Origin: Grifola frondosa | Taxonomy: Eukaryota; Basidiomycota; Agaricomycetes; Polyporales; Grifolaceae | Assembly (NCBI GenBank): GCA_001683735.1 | Contig: LUGG01000015.1 | Location: 124,001-188,000 of the forward strand | Length of the DNA: 64,000 nt | Direction of reading: 5' to 3' | Shown: in pieces, positions 46,483 to 57,194 of the stretch | How positions within the stretch are numbered: the first letter of the stretch is position 1 | Layout of the letters: each line of letters begins with the position of its first letter | Notes under the pieces: model-generated | What the model was told of the DNA's origin: nothing | What the model saw: only the letters and a program-made list of their open reading frames with translations | Database searches by the model: none | Position numbers and translations under genes: made by a program

Positions 46483-48630
46483 ATGGCTACCATCCACATA
46501 GACGAGTCTGCTGGCTCTGACGAATCCGGCAAAGGTACCGCGGAACTGCCTTACCAGACCCTCGCATTTGCACTCTTCACCCACACCGGGGCTACATACG
46601 TGATCCGCAAGGACGCGGCAGGAACATACGAAGAGCCGACACAGTCCGCTTTGAAGAAAGCAAAAAAAGGCGCAGACGGCCTTGAGAAGAAGCGAAAGAA
46701 GGCGGAGGAGCTTGCTGAGCGCGAGGCGAAAGAGAAGAGCGAGGAGCGAGAGCGGAGGGAACGGCTGCTTGAAGAAAGTAAGAAGATTGTCCTCGAGGAG
46801 GATGCCAGCTTGCCAGCTGCTGTGAAGGTGGGTCGCGGTGCTCCGATAAGCTGCTTGCAGCTCTCAACTGCGCGTGTAGGCCAAGATTGGGAACCTTACA
46901 CCACTGCGATCGAAGCGTGTCCGGGTTTCAGGATGGGTTCATCGGCTCCGTGATCAAAAAGGGATCTATTTCGTGGTCCTACGAGATGGAACCGGCTACT
47001 TGCAGTGCGTTCTTTCTGGCAAAGTCGTACGTCTGGTCATCTCTGGCGATATGTTTGTATTGAGCTGTGTGATAGGCACAAACTTACGATGCGCTCACAT
47101 TGACGCTCGAATCCACCATCGAAGTTGTCGGAGCACTCCAGCTCACACCCGAGGGTAAGACCGCACCAGGCGGACATGAACTCCTCGTCGATTACTGGAA
47201 GGTCCTGGGACCCTCTCCTCGTGCCGAGGATGCATTTAGCAACAGATTGAACGAAGTGCGTCTTTCGGATAAGCGGGCTTATCCCACTGCTGACACCAAA
47301 ATCTAGAAATCCGATCCTTCCATCCAAGCTGACCTCAGGCATCTCGTTCTGAGAGGCGAGACGGCCTCTGCCGTCCTGAAGCTACGTGCAGCGCTCCTCA
47401 GCGCCTTCCGCGCATCGCTGGTGAAGCATGATCTGCTCGAGGTAACCCCTCCGTGCCTCGTGCAGACTCAAGTAGAAGGAGGCGCGACCCTTTTCAAATT
47501 AGATTATTACGGCCAGCCCGCGTTCCTTACCCAGAGCTCGCAGCTCTATCTCGAGACGTGTCTTCCCTCGCTCGGCGATGTATTCTGCGTGCAGGAGAGC
47601 TTCCGGGCTGAGAACAGGTGAATTGTATGTGTTTGGTGCTCGCGCCGCAGTCTGACATCTTCGGAACAGTCATACCCGACGACATCTGAGTGAGTATACC
47701 CATCTAGAGGCCGAGTTGGCGTTCATCACTTTCGATGATCTCATGGATCACATTGAATCAATCGTATGTCACTATCGCCCCGTGAAAAGCGCGATGCTCA
47801 TATGTTGCCAGATCTGCGAGACTGTGGATGCTCTCCTCGCGTCTCCAGGCTCCGCTGCACTTATCAAGCAGCTCAACCCGAACTTTACCGTGCCCGCGCG
47901 GCCGTTCAAGCGCCTCTCGTACGTTGACGCGATCAAGTGGCTCAACGAGCACGGCATCCAGCATGAAGCAGAGGACACGTACGGGAACGTAATCAAAGAC
48001 GAGCAGGGTAACCCCAAGATGGTTGACCACGCGGTCGGGGACGATATTGCGGAGGCGGCAGAGCGACGGATGACAGATATCCTGGGCACACCCGTGTTCC
48101 TGTATGGGTTCCCTGCAGAGCTGAAGGCGTTCTATATGAAGAAGATGCCGAGAGTAGGTCCTGATGGGCCGGTGTGCACGGAGAGTTGTGACTTGCTCAG
48201 CTTAGATCCGGGTGTGTGTGGTGAGATCGTCGGTGAGTTGTTCTCCATATGTTGTGGAAGGGATACTTGCTCATTCTTGACGTTATAATAGGTGGATCGA
48301 TGAGGATATCAGACATGGAGGAGCTCATCGCTGCGTATAAACGGGAAGGGATCGACCCGAGCCATATTATTGGTTCACGGACCAACGCAAATATGGCACT
48401 TGTGAACACGGTGGATATGGCTTGGGTGTTGAGGTAACAAACTCTATTGATCATCTCGCGGGCGTATCCAAACCGACTGCCTGTTTACAGCGATTCTTGG
48501 CATGGTTGGCCAACCGTTATACAGTGCGGGAGTGTTCCCTGTACCCAGGTGTGTGCCCCCAATTTTTTCTTGACAAGTGCTGATCGTTTCACTTCGCTCC
48601 CTCAGATGGCCTGGAAGAGCAACACCTTGA
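46483..48630 (+). CDS. Cytoplasmic asparaginyl-tRNA synthetase
   Basis: Charges tRNA-Asn (class II, subclass b; yeast DED81 type). Nine exons: 46483-46827, 46880-47026, 47076-47255, 47307-47617, 47670-47763, 47812-48232, 48292-48433, 48491-48548 and 48606-48630; about 574 aa. The N-terminus carries the eukaryotic Lys/Glu-rich extension ([20 protein letters not shown]). The OB-fold anticodon domain has [20 protein letters not shown] and [14 protein letters not shown]. Catalytic domain: motif 2 region [31 protein letters not shown], and motif 3 GYGLGVERFLAWL. Two single-base deletions disturb the C-terminal 280 bp, near 48354-48362 and near 48542-48547; adding both back makes the length a multiple of three. 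An essential gene, so consensus errors are likely. Confidence 0.93.
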
Positions 48631-48838
48631 TATTTTTTGGGTGTTTTTGGGATAGAACAGCTTATGCATGCTATTGTGTTCTAGCCATCGTCAATAATTT
48701 ATTTGAGGGTCGAGATGAAGTCTAGAGTCTATACATTTTTGTATGTAAAAACAAAGCAACCGCCCGTCCTCCAGCGCTTGTTTACCCATGACCGCTGTGC
48801 GAGCTACTCTCTTTCACTTCATACCACTCACTGCAAGA

Positions 48839-49819
48839 ATGATAACGCGATTCAGCAAAGCTTTCTTGTTTATCATTGTCGGTCTCGTAGGCATCTCTGC
48901 TCCCTGGGGTATCGTTGTCGCAAACCTGAACTCTTTGCGGCTGTTTGATTCAACCAACAGTTCCTTTTGGGCTCGCTGGTACTTATACACCCACCATCTC
49001 GGGCGTATGTCAATCCGTGGACGGGAGAGCTCTTTAGTGAAGGCGGTGTAGAGCAGGATCTACACTCGTACCCGGAGTCGCTGCAGGCCAGCGTACACGG
49101 AGACGTGATAATGGGGAAGCTGGGCAACGCCACAGCGAAGTGAGTTGTTGTATGCTTGTAATGATGATTCTATTGACAGTCCAACAGAGCGGAGCTGGGG
49201 AGATCGACATGGAAGTTGTTGTGCGTCCTCTCAATGTTTTCAATACATCGTATCACTTAGGCTGTGGAAGGCAGACATACCATGACACTACGATATCCTG
49301 AGGTACGGTGGCTCACATTAGCGTGCTATGATTGATCTAAATGCGGTCTTTAGACACCACAGAAGATGAAAGGAATGCACTGAATAGCTACTTCCATCTA
49401 CTGTCTAGACTATATCCATGCGGCGAGTGCGCCACAGAGTTCCAATTGCTCCTCAAGAAATACCCTCCACAGGTAAGTCCGGTCAGCCTATTCAGCGTGC
49501 TCATATTAAGCACTCAATTGAAACAGACATCATCGCGGAGAGCAGCAGCAACCTGGTGCGTTCCTTGCCGTTCTTGGCAGCCATGAATGCTAAACATCCT
49601 GTCAGGCTATGTTTCGTGCACAATGAAGTCAATCAGCGTCTGAAGAAGCCAGAATTTGACTGCGCGAACCTCGACTCAACATATGATTGTGGTTGCGGCG
49701 ATACACCAATTGGCTCGCCACTGTCCGCACTGAATGATCCAATGGACCTCGAGCGCGATCCTAGCAAGGACCAGATCACCGGAGTGGGCATGATCAAGGG
49801 CGGAAGAGCAGGTATATGA
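48839..49819 (+). CDS. ERV2-type FAD-linked sulfhydryl oxidase
   Basis: ER-resident Erv/ALR flavoenzyme that makes disulfides with oxygen. Start chosen at ATG 48839 (MITRFSKAFLFIIVGLVG), a signal anchor; an upstream ATG at 48788 is possible. Exons: 48839-49139, 49188-49220, 49275-49302, 49354-49472, one beginning about 49527, and the last from about 49608. Features in order: QASVHGDVIMGKLGNATAK, AELGRSTWKLLHTMTLRYP (FAD-binding helix), the redox motif YPCGEC, then LLKKYPPQTSSRR, CFVHNEVNQRLKKPEFDC (the CxH-type FAD site) and YDCGCG. Two missing bases seem needed, near 49010 and at 49354. The C-terminal tail is acidic and hydrophilic. Confidence in the family is high; exon ends at the breaks are less certain. 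Confidence 0.85.
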
Positions 49820-49982
49820 TAAAAGTTGGCCTGGGAGTATGATGTTCTTGTCGCTCTTTTGCAGTAGTAGCTCTCTGGGCTCTAGGTACATATAAGCGTC
49901 ATATCTATAGATCCCTGTCATTTGCATTCCATATTTATTTGATTACTTCTTGTATAGTATAGACAGATCTCCACACACGGCT

Positions 49983-51863
49983 TTAAACCGACGACATTGC
50001 AACGTATGCATTGAAATTGTACACTTGTGGATGCTCCCGGAAGCAGAAATCGTCGGACGAGGGTGCGCACTCCGTGACCAAGACTCCTGCACGGAACAGT
50101 TGGCCCTTCATGCTATCCCCTGCGACCATCCTGTGCGACAACTTTGAGACACCCGCTTGCACCGCCACTGATTGTGCATGGTCTTCATCGGACGTCGAAA
50201 GCCGGATTGTCGCTGGCGCCACAGCGAACACAACAACCCAAAACGCATCATCCGCCTGGTAGATAATCGCGTCCGTCAGGGTCTTTGCTCTCATCATGAC
50301 TACCCATGACCTACTAGCTCCCAATTATCCGGGCGAGGCACTGTATCGGGTGCGCGCGCTTCCTTCAAGTGAGGACGCGACCACATGTATATACGGTCCC
50401 CTTCGATTTTGGGATAGCGACCATCCTTGAATGCCTTGGCGTAGTACCCATTCAGGTGGAGCCAAGCTTCGTGCGGGAAACCGTCGACCCAAGCCTCAGA
50501 GTTGGGTTGCGCTCCTTTGATGGGGCCGATATAATGAGACTCTCCATAATCTATTATTATTTCGGTCAGGCCGTCTCTTTCTTAGTCGCGAGATAAATGA
50601 GTAGGTTAAAATCCTACCGTTCCATGAAATGATTTGCACGATATCTACCCGTTCCCGCATTGCTATAAGCTGCTCCCATCGCCGCACGAAAAGCCAGTCA
50701 TCTCCTCGGTAGACCCACTGTCCCAAGGATGCATTTATGAGCTAGCACTCATAGTGATAGGAGACGTACGTTCTTGTTCCAAGAATCGATGCCGTAGTGC
50801 TGGAATGCCGATCAGCTTGATATATTGGTCGAAGAAATAGGCGTTAGTACCGTGAAAAACCACGGTGACACAGCGGCCATAAATGTCCGCCCTCCCAAAT
50901 GATGGAGATGGTGGTAGTCTGTGTCGAGCCTGGGACATTCGATCTCGTCGCGGGGAGAGCGGGGAGTCAGGTGAAGGGGCCAGCTACCGTTCCACTTTAC
51001 CGCGGTGCTTAGTATGCGAAAAGCCTACGGATAGCGGTTCATTTACATTGAAATAGCCATCCATTGCATGAATCTCCGGATAACGGCCAGGGTTGATGAA
51101 GAATGAAGGAACGAGATGAATCTGAGGAGGAAGTCTATTCTGCAAGAATTCTTCGACATAGGGGGAATAGATACCGGCGCGGTTTGTTCTAGCACAGCCT
51201 TTGCATATCTCCATGCCGCACTCAGGTTCGAGAACCCAAAAAGGCTGTTCTTGCCCGCGAATGTGCTGACAAGGGCTTTACCCTCGTAGAGCAGTTGACT
51301 GGGATGCTTCGCGAAGGCAGCGACATAATCGTTGAGAACACAAATATCTCCTTGGCAACTAGCCGGTATCGAGCTAAGGTTGAAATAAAAATTGAGACTT
51401 CAAGAGAGCAATCACTATGATAATTACTCACGTCATGTCGAAGCTAAGGAACAGCTTGAACGGGACTTCAGCCTGTAATGCTGCTTCATAACAATCCGAC
51501 ACACGGTGCCGTTGCCAGTCTTCTCGACCAACATTTAGAGCGAAACCGTCTCTGTCCTTTTCTTCAGCCAGGTTCGAGATATGTCTATTTCCCAGCACTC
51601 ACATTCCATGGGCATGTGCCATTCTGATGTCATTGATCCAATCTTCCATTCTATAGGGCTATTTCCAATATACGTCAGCGTGGCCTTACAAACAGTATCA
51701 GAGTCATGCGCTTATGCCACAATACGGACAAACGTATTCCCAACCATGAAACTGCGTCGACCAGTCAGGCGCAATAAGAATGGGGATAGTAGTAATTCAC
51801 GTACTGTGCCACTACCCATTTGCGCTTCCTCGGGGCGTGAAGCGTAGTCCAGTTTTCAGCCAT
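49983..51863 (-). CDS. GH71 alpha-1,3-glucanase (mutanase)
   Basis: Hydrolyses alpha-1,3-glucan, a component of fungal walls, so it acts in wall turnover or mycoparasitism. Minus-strand multi-exon gene starting at or upstream of ATG 51863 (MAENW...). GH71 stretches in order: KWVVAHFMVGNTF (across intron 51804 and downward), EDWINDIRMAHAHGI joined to DGFALNVGREDW, FKLFLSFDMT, STFAGKNSLFGFSNL, VPSFFINPGRYPEIHAMDG, NAYFFDQY, QWVYRGDDWLFVRRWEQL, DYGESHYIGPIKGAQP, RPDNWEL, and a C-terminal beta domain ending PQVYNFNAYVAMSS. A frame break without good splice sites lies near 51190-51230. No signal peptide is visible at 51863, so a further 5' exon may exist. Confidence 0.8.
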
Positions 51864-52226
51864 GTCGAACGTATAATTTACTGGTTTCCAAGTGTGTTGG
51901 CCGCCAGGACTTACCGTTGCCTGTACTAACAGTTTAAGGTTCGAACTAAGGCGTTACTCACGTGACCGCGTTTTACCCCATATGAATCGCGACGCGTCAC
52001 GTTGGGACCCATTCTTTGTCCTCCTTTCCCCTTCCTTCTCTTCTTCCTTCCTACCTTCACTCCCCCTTTATTCATTCGCCTTCCTTCACCCTCCTGCCTT
52101 CCTCACGTATCCAAGATACGTTAATAAAATTTCTTAAACTTCTTATCAGACAAGTGGGTATTCCGCTAGCTGAATATCTGTATATCCCTGAATAGACTGT
52201 TCAGAAAGTATAATAAATTGAACACA
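51864..52226. repeat. Upstream part of the tandem unit, copy A
   Basis: A pyrimidine-rich stretch (CTTCC/CTTTC runs at 52019-52100), then a conserved promoter-like block from about 52102 (CCTCACGTATCCAAGATACG) to the ATG at 52227. The same block precedes copy B at 53976-54103 with few changes, including TATTCCGCTAGCTGA. Identical upstream blocks show that the promoter was duplicated with the gene. Confidence 0.75.
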
Positions 52227-53749
52227 ATGGACGACTTCTCCCACCTCAAGTCTAGTCCCGAACTCTTCTGCGCGATGCACGATGGCATAGTGCAGCATCC
52301 GCTTGGCGGTGGAAGCTATATCTTTGACAAAGGCCTTGCGACGCCGTCACTTCGTTACTTGGGACTTATCCCTTCTGTCAAGCCGCCCAAATTGCCCAAA
52401 TCGGGTGTCGACGATAAACCTGCGGACAGTAGCGTTAATTCTTCTACTTCCGCAACACCTGGAACATTCAGCAATCTCGTCATTCACATCGGTGCGCAGC
52501 CGAACAATAGCCCACACACCGGCACTATTCATGGTCTTCGCCCTCGCATTCGTCCTTGGACGTGCGCTGAAGCGCGAGTACGACAGCCTTCGCCACGCAG
52601 CCCAGACGGCGAGCATCAGCGCGTCCGCTACGGCGGGTTGGGTCGACTCATTCCAGGTGACTATCCAGCTCGACATTGTGGATACAGCACCCGACAAGCC
52701 CCATGACCATACCGGCAATAATGGCATCGAGTATCAGAAGAGCCTGCGTTTTACGGGTGCTATGGATAAATTTCTGCCCGACTACGATCAGCTCTGTGGG
52801 AGCTTGCCGAATTGGTGGATCATGAGGTCGACTACAAAATCGAATGCCAGGCCACGCTCACGAGTATGCCTGGCGTTGGCGCTGTCATGCGCACTATCGT
52901 TGAAGACCGCGACAGGATCACCTTGGAGCTGGCACCGAAGTGGGAGGCTCTCCCTGTACGCGTTGCGTGTCCAGTAGAAGGTTGCGGCCTCGCTGACAAG
53001 CATGGAATCCAAAACGAGTACGATGTCGGTCCCGACCACACCACCATCACCTTCCATTGTGATAAACACGGCGCGCACAGCGTACAGTTGGAGAATGAGG
53101 AGGATATCGAGAGGCTGGAGTTCAACGCGCCGCTGCGCAATCTTGTGCGCTCATTGGTGTACATGATCGACACGGAGCACAGCCGCACCGATGCGCAGGC
53201 CGTCCCCGGGAGGATCCACATGCGCGTTACAGGATCTGACTATGCTGGGACTTACCAGGAGCAGCTCTTCTACCGCCAACTGTTCAACCTCTCGCATACT
53301 GAGGGATTGGACTTCAAGGATGCGATCACATTCCCGTTCGTTGTGTACGCGCCATTGATCGTTGACTGGGCAGGGTCGAAGCTATCGAAGTCTTTGTACC
53401 TCACTGGGAAGGACGACGCCTACCGGTATCTGAAGGATACCGGAAGAGACTACCTCGTTTCTTTCGACCAGATGAAGACGATGGGTAAGGACTGGCGTGT
53501 CCTGTTCAGGCTCATGGAGGAGTGGGTCGCGAGTCCGAAGAAGCTGTTCAGGCCGTACAGTCTGGAATACATTTTCTTGTGTTCCAGAAGGCGGAAGAAG
53601 GGACAAATGCGGAGGGAGGAGAGGGGACGTCGCCGGTCCCATGCCCCATACATTTTAACTGCAGGCTTCACTCTATGTTTATGATGAGATCAGAGGAATC
53701 TAGCGGCAATCATCGGAGTGGGGCTTATGCTTACTTACTTGAATATTGA
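52227..53749 (+). CDS. Class-I aminoacyl-tRNA-synthetase-like protein, tandem copy A
   Basis: Intronless gene of about 480-500 codons. It holds a HIGH-like nucleotide-binding motif (HIGAQPNNSPHTGT, 52485-52526), a following helix (FALAFVLGRALKREYDSL), a cysteine pair and Cys/His cluster (CPVEGCGLADKHG and later FHCDKHGAHS) that could bind zinc, and a KMSKS-like loop (GSKLSKSLYL, 53373-53402). Together these indicate the class-I synthetase Rossmann fold, perhaps nearest to class-I LysRS; no anticodon-binding domain is recognised. Compared with copy B, copy A has an extra T near 52528, one missing base near 52795 and one missing base near 53570, so no single frame covers it. Whether it charges tRNA or does something else is unknown. 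Confidence 0.65.
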
Positions 53750-53975
53750 TCTGTACTTCTAGTCACGTTCTATAGACTTGAATGCAAGTTGTTGAAAAGG
53801 TGTTCGCTAGTTCGTCATGATCACGCGTCGCGTAACGTTTCGCGTATAGAACCATGGGATACGCGTCGCGTCATCAACTGTTGTCCATCCCCTTCCTTCT
53901 TCCTCCCTCCTTTTCTTCGCCCTCTTTCCTTTCGCCCCCTCCCTGACCTCCTTCGCCCTCTCTGACATTTCTTGC

Positions 53976-54103
53976 CTCCTCACGTATCCAAGATACGTCA
54001 ATAAATTTCTTAAACTTATGAGTCAGACAAGTGGGTATTCCGCTAGCTGATTATCTGTGCATCCCTGAATAGACTGTTCAGAAAATACAATAAATTGAAC
54101 GCA
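53976..54103. repeat. Upstream part of the tandem unit, copy B
   Basis: Near-copy of 52102-52226 upstream of the second ATG. A pyrimidine-rich run (53880-53970) precedes it as in copy A. Sequence just before it (CGTCGCGTAACGTTTCGCG at about 53826) recurs as a related stretch near 55893-55920, after copy B, marking a third junction. Confidence 0.75.
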
Positions 54104-55529
54104 ATGGACGACTTCTCTCATGCCGAGTCTGGTTCCGAACTCTTCTGCGCGATGCACGATGGCATAGTGCAGCATCCACTTGGCGGTGGAAGCTATATCT
54201 TTGACAATGGTCTTGCGACGCCGTCACTTCGTTACTTGGGACTTTCCCCCCTGTCAAGTTGCGCAAATCAGACGTTTCCCGTAAACATGCGGACAGTAAT
54301 GCCAAATCTTCTCCTTCCGCGACATCTGGAACGCACAGCAATCTCATCATCCACATCGGTGCGCAGCCCAACAATAGCCCACACGTCGGCACTATCATGG
54401 TCTTCGCCCTCGCATTCGTGCTTGGACGTGTGTTGAAGCGCGAGTACGACAGCCTCCGCCACGCAGCCCAGACGGCGAGCACAAGCACATCCACTACGGC
54501 AGGTTGGGTCGACTCATTCCAGGTGACTGTCCAGCTCGACCTTGTGGACACAGCACCCGACAAGGCCCATGACCATCCCGGCGATAATGGAGTTAAATAT
54601 CAGAAGAGCCAGCGCATTACGGGGCCATGGAGCAGTTCCTACCTGACTACGAGCAGCTCTGCAGGGAACTTGCTGAGTTGGTGGACCATGAGGTCGATTA
54701 CAAAACCGAACGCCAGACCACGCTCACGAGTATGCCTGGCGTTGGTGCTGTCATGCGCGCTATCGTCGAAGACCGCGACAGGATCGCCTTGGAGCTGGCA
54801 CCGGAGCGGGAGGCTCTTCCTGTCCGCGCTGCATGTCCTGTAGAGGGTTGCGGCCTTGCTGATAAGCATGGGATAAAAAATGAGTACGACGTCGCTCCCG
54901 GCCGTACTACCATCACCTTCCACTGCCCTGATCACGGGGCGCACAGCGTTCAGTTGGAGAATGAGGAGGAGGTCAAGAGGCTGGAGTTCAACACGCCTCT
55001 GCGCAATCTTGTGCGTTCACTGGTGTACATGATCGACACGGAGCACAGCCGCACCGATGCGCAGGCCGTCCCCGGGAGGATCCACATGCGCGTTACGGGA
55101 GCTGACTATGCCGGGACTTACCAGGAGCAGCTCTTTTACCGCCAACTGTTCAATCTCTCGCATGTCGAGGGATTGGACTTCAAGGATGCGATCAAGTTCC
55201 CTTTCGTTGTGTACGCGCCGCTCATCGTCGACTGGGCGGGGTCGAAGCTATCGAAGTCTCTGTACCTTACTGGGGGAGATGACGCCTACCGGTATCTGAA
55301 GGATACCGGAAGAGACTACCTCGTTTCGTTCGACCAGATGAAGACGATGGGTAAGGACTGGCGTGTGCTGTTCAGGCTCATGGAGGAGTGGGTCGCGAGT
55401 CCGAAGAAGTTGTTCAGGCCATACAGTGTGGAATACATTCACCTCGTATTCCAGAAGGCAGAAGGAACCAATGTGGAGGAGGAGAAAACGACGTCGCTTG
55501 TCCTGGGGACTCCTAGACATGAAGGTTAG
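54104..55529 (+). CDS. Class-I aminoacyl-tRNA-synthetase-like protein, tandem copy B
   Basis: Same architecture as copy A, 1,877 bp downstream and also intronless. It starts MDDFSHAESGSELFCAMHDG, then HPLGGGSYIFDNGLATPS, HIGAQPNNSPHVGT, FVLGRVLKREYDSL, MEQFLPDYEQLCRELAELVD, CPVEGCGLADKHG, FHCPDHGAHS, YAGTYQEQLFYRQLFNLSH, VDWAGSKLSKSLYL (KLSKS at 55245-55259) and FDQMKTMGKDWRVLFRLMEE, ending GTPRHEG. Two breaks, each one base short in a homopolymer: a C run near 54246-54251 and a G run near 54620-54624. From 54627 to the stop (300 codons) the frame is intact. The breaks fall at sites different from those in copy A. Role unknown; see the tandem finding. Confidence 0.68.
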
Positions 55530-56029
55530 AATGCCTTTAGATCATAGTGAACCGTGATACATTGATACCACTTGCAGCAGTGCACAGTTTCTCCCGTATC
55601 ATCAGTCAAGTCGGAGTTCGCCTTGTTTCAATATTGTTTATGATAGATTTTACGTTCAGCCGTAGCCAGCTTTGACCTTCGTCTCGAAACTATTCAAGCC
55701 CCAAGCCATAACATCTCTATGTACAATTTCACTTCGATTTTCACTCTATGTTCATGATAAGATCAGGAAATCTGATGGCAGTCATCGGAGTGTAACTCAT
55801 GCTTACTTGAATATCGGTCTGTACCTGGGCACCGTTCTCTGTCTGGGGAGGCTAAGGCTCGTTCTATTTCGAGAAAAAGATATCGTCACGCTCACGTGCC
55901 GCGTGACGTTCCGCGTTTAGAACCATCAGAATCGGGACGTCTTTAAGTTTGGTCATCGACCAACACATGATGCCAGCAGAACGTACATCGCAATCGGTTC
56001 TGCGTCAACTAACTCTCGCTAGTTTTGCC
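55530..56029. other. Intergenic, holds the right end of the tandem unit
   Basis: Sequence at about 55745-55830 matches that after copy A (53675-53760), so the duplication includes 3' flanking DNA. No other gene is seen. Confidence 0.5.
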
Positions 56030-56589
56030 ATGTCCGGCACTATTGGTACATCTACTGTGTCTCCATCGAGTGCGAAATTGAAGGGAAAAAAGGGCAAGAA
56101 GGACTCGGAGGATCGCGTCTACACGGACGCCCTCCTCACCATAAAACCAGAATTTGCAGACCTCATTTCAAAACGCGAGAAGAATTATGAGTACAGGAAG
56201 TATCAATTGCGCCCAACCGTAGAGCGACTATGGCTCTATGAAACTGCGCCTACTTCTGCTCTAACGTACGCCAGTCTCGAAAAATCACGCACGTATGAGA
56301 ATCGTTCACGAGTTATTTATCGATCCATAGATACGTGATAACGACCGACCTTCCAAAGACGCCGGGAGAGGTGAACGACTCAACCGGTGTAGGAAACGAC
56401 GATTTCGACAAGGGGTTAAAGGAGTCGAAGTTCGGATACCCAGTCAAAGGCCTGCATCGGCTGAAGGAGCCAGTTACCATGGCGGACATGGAGACGCAGT
56501 TTGGCATTCGAGCACCTCAGGGCTTCTGCTTTGCGACTAAGAAGTTGGTAGAGGGGCTGAAGCTGGAGGATATGGAGAAACTGTTCTAA
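56030..56589 (+). CDS. ASCH/PUA-like domain protein
   Basis: Exons 56030-56265 and 56331-56589 with intron 56266-56330 (phase 2); 164 aa. A short Ser/Lys N-terminus (KLKGKKGKKDSEDR) precedes a small beta-barrel-type domain: ALLTIKPEFADLISKREKNY, YRKYQLRPTVERLWLYET, TTDLPKTPGEV, GVGNDDFDKGLKESKFGYPV, and the closing FGIRAPQGFCFATKKLVEGL. The xxLLxIKPEFA...I...K.YE.R opening is the ASCH pattern, a PUA-like fold that often binds RNA or modified nucleotides. No catalytic claim can be made. The frame is intact. It sits directly downstream of the tandem synthetase-like genes. Confidence 0.7.
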
Positions 56590-57194
56590 TACGATTCGGC
56601 CCTATGCCAGTTCATGGATCGGATATATTACTAGTTATGGTGAGTCTATCTCTTCATGTTGCTCCACACTTCTAAATTGTTTTATCTAGCGAGCATGGCA
56701 TGTACTTTACCTAAGGATGGAAGGAACACCGATCTCCGCTTCAGCACATCCATGCATCTTGGTACCGCAAATACAATCGCATCGGAAGAAACCGAGCTCT
56801 GGTTACTGGGCTAGATTTCTGACACAATGTGGAGATCATTACGGAAAGTGTTGACAGTACGTATGAAACTAATACAATACTGGAATAAGTCATCGACGGC
56901 GTTACACCGGAGTTAGAGTGCTTTAGCGTAGCTAATCGTCCTGTTCATTCGAGTTATCATGAACTTAATCATCCTCGTTTAGAAGGCACTCTAAGGCGCT
57001 TTGATTCTCATCACTTGTCTTACAACCAACAGACCGTATTGCTTTACAAAACCATAGCGATTAGGACTGCTCAAGTTGCATCAGCATCGTGCACGCATTC
57101 TGTACGTATTACTTTCTATCTGCTTGGAAAACATGTTATAAACTTGCATTCCCTAACAGACTACTGCATTCTCCAATCACTCCTGCGCTTGGAC
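56590..57194. other. Intergenic
   Basis: No gene seen; promoter region of the F-box/LRR-like gene at 57195. An in-frame open extension upstream of its ATG is probably 5' UTR. Confidence 0.4.

Noticed and set aside
52002..52100. CTTCC-rich run as a telomere-like repeat
   Set aside because: Irregular pyrimidine tract that recurs as part of the tandem unit; more like a promoter CT box.
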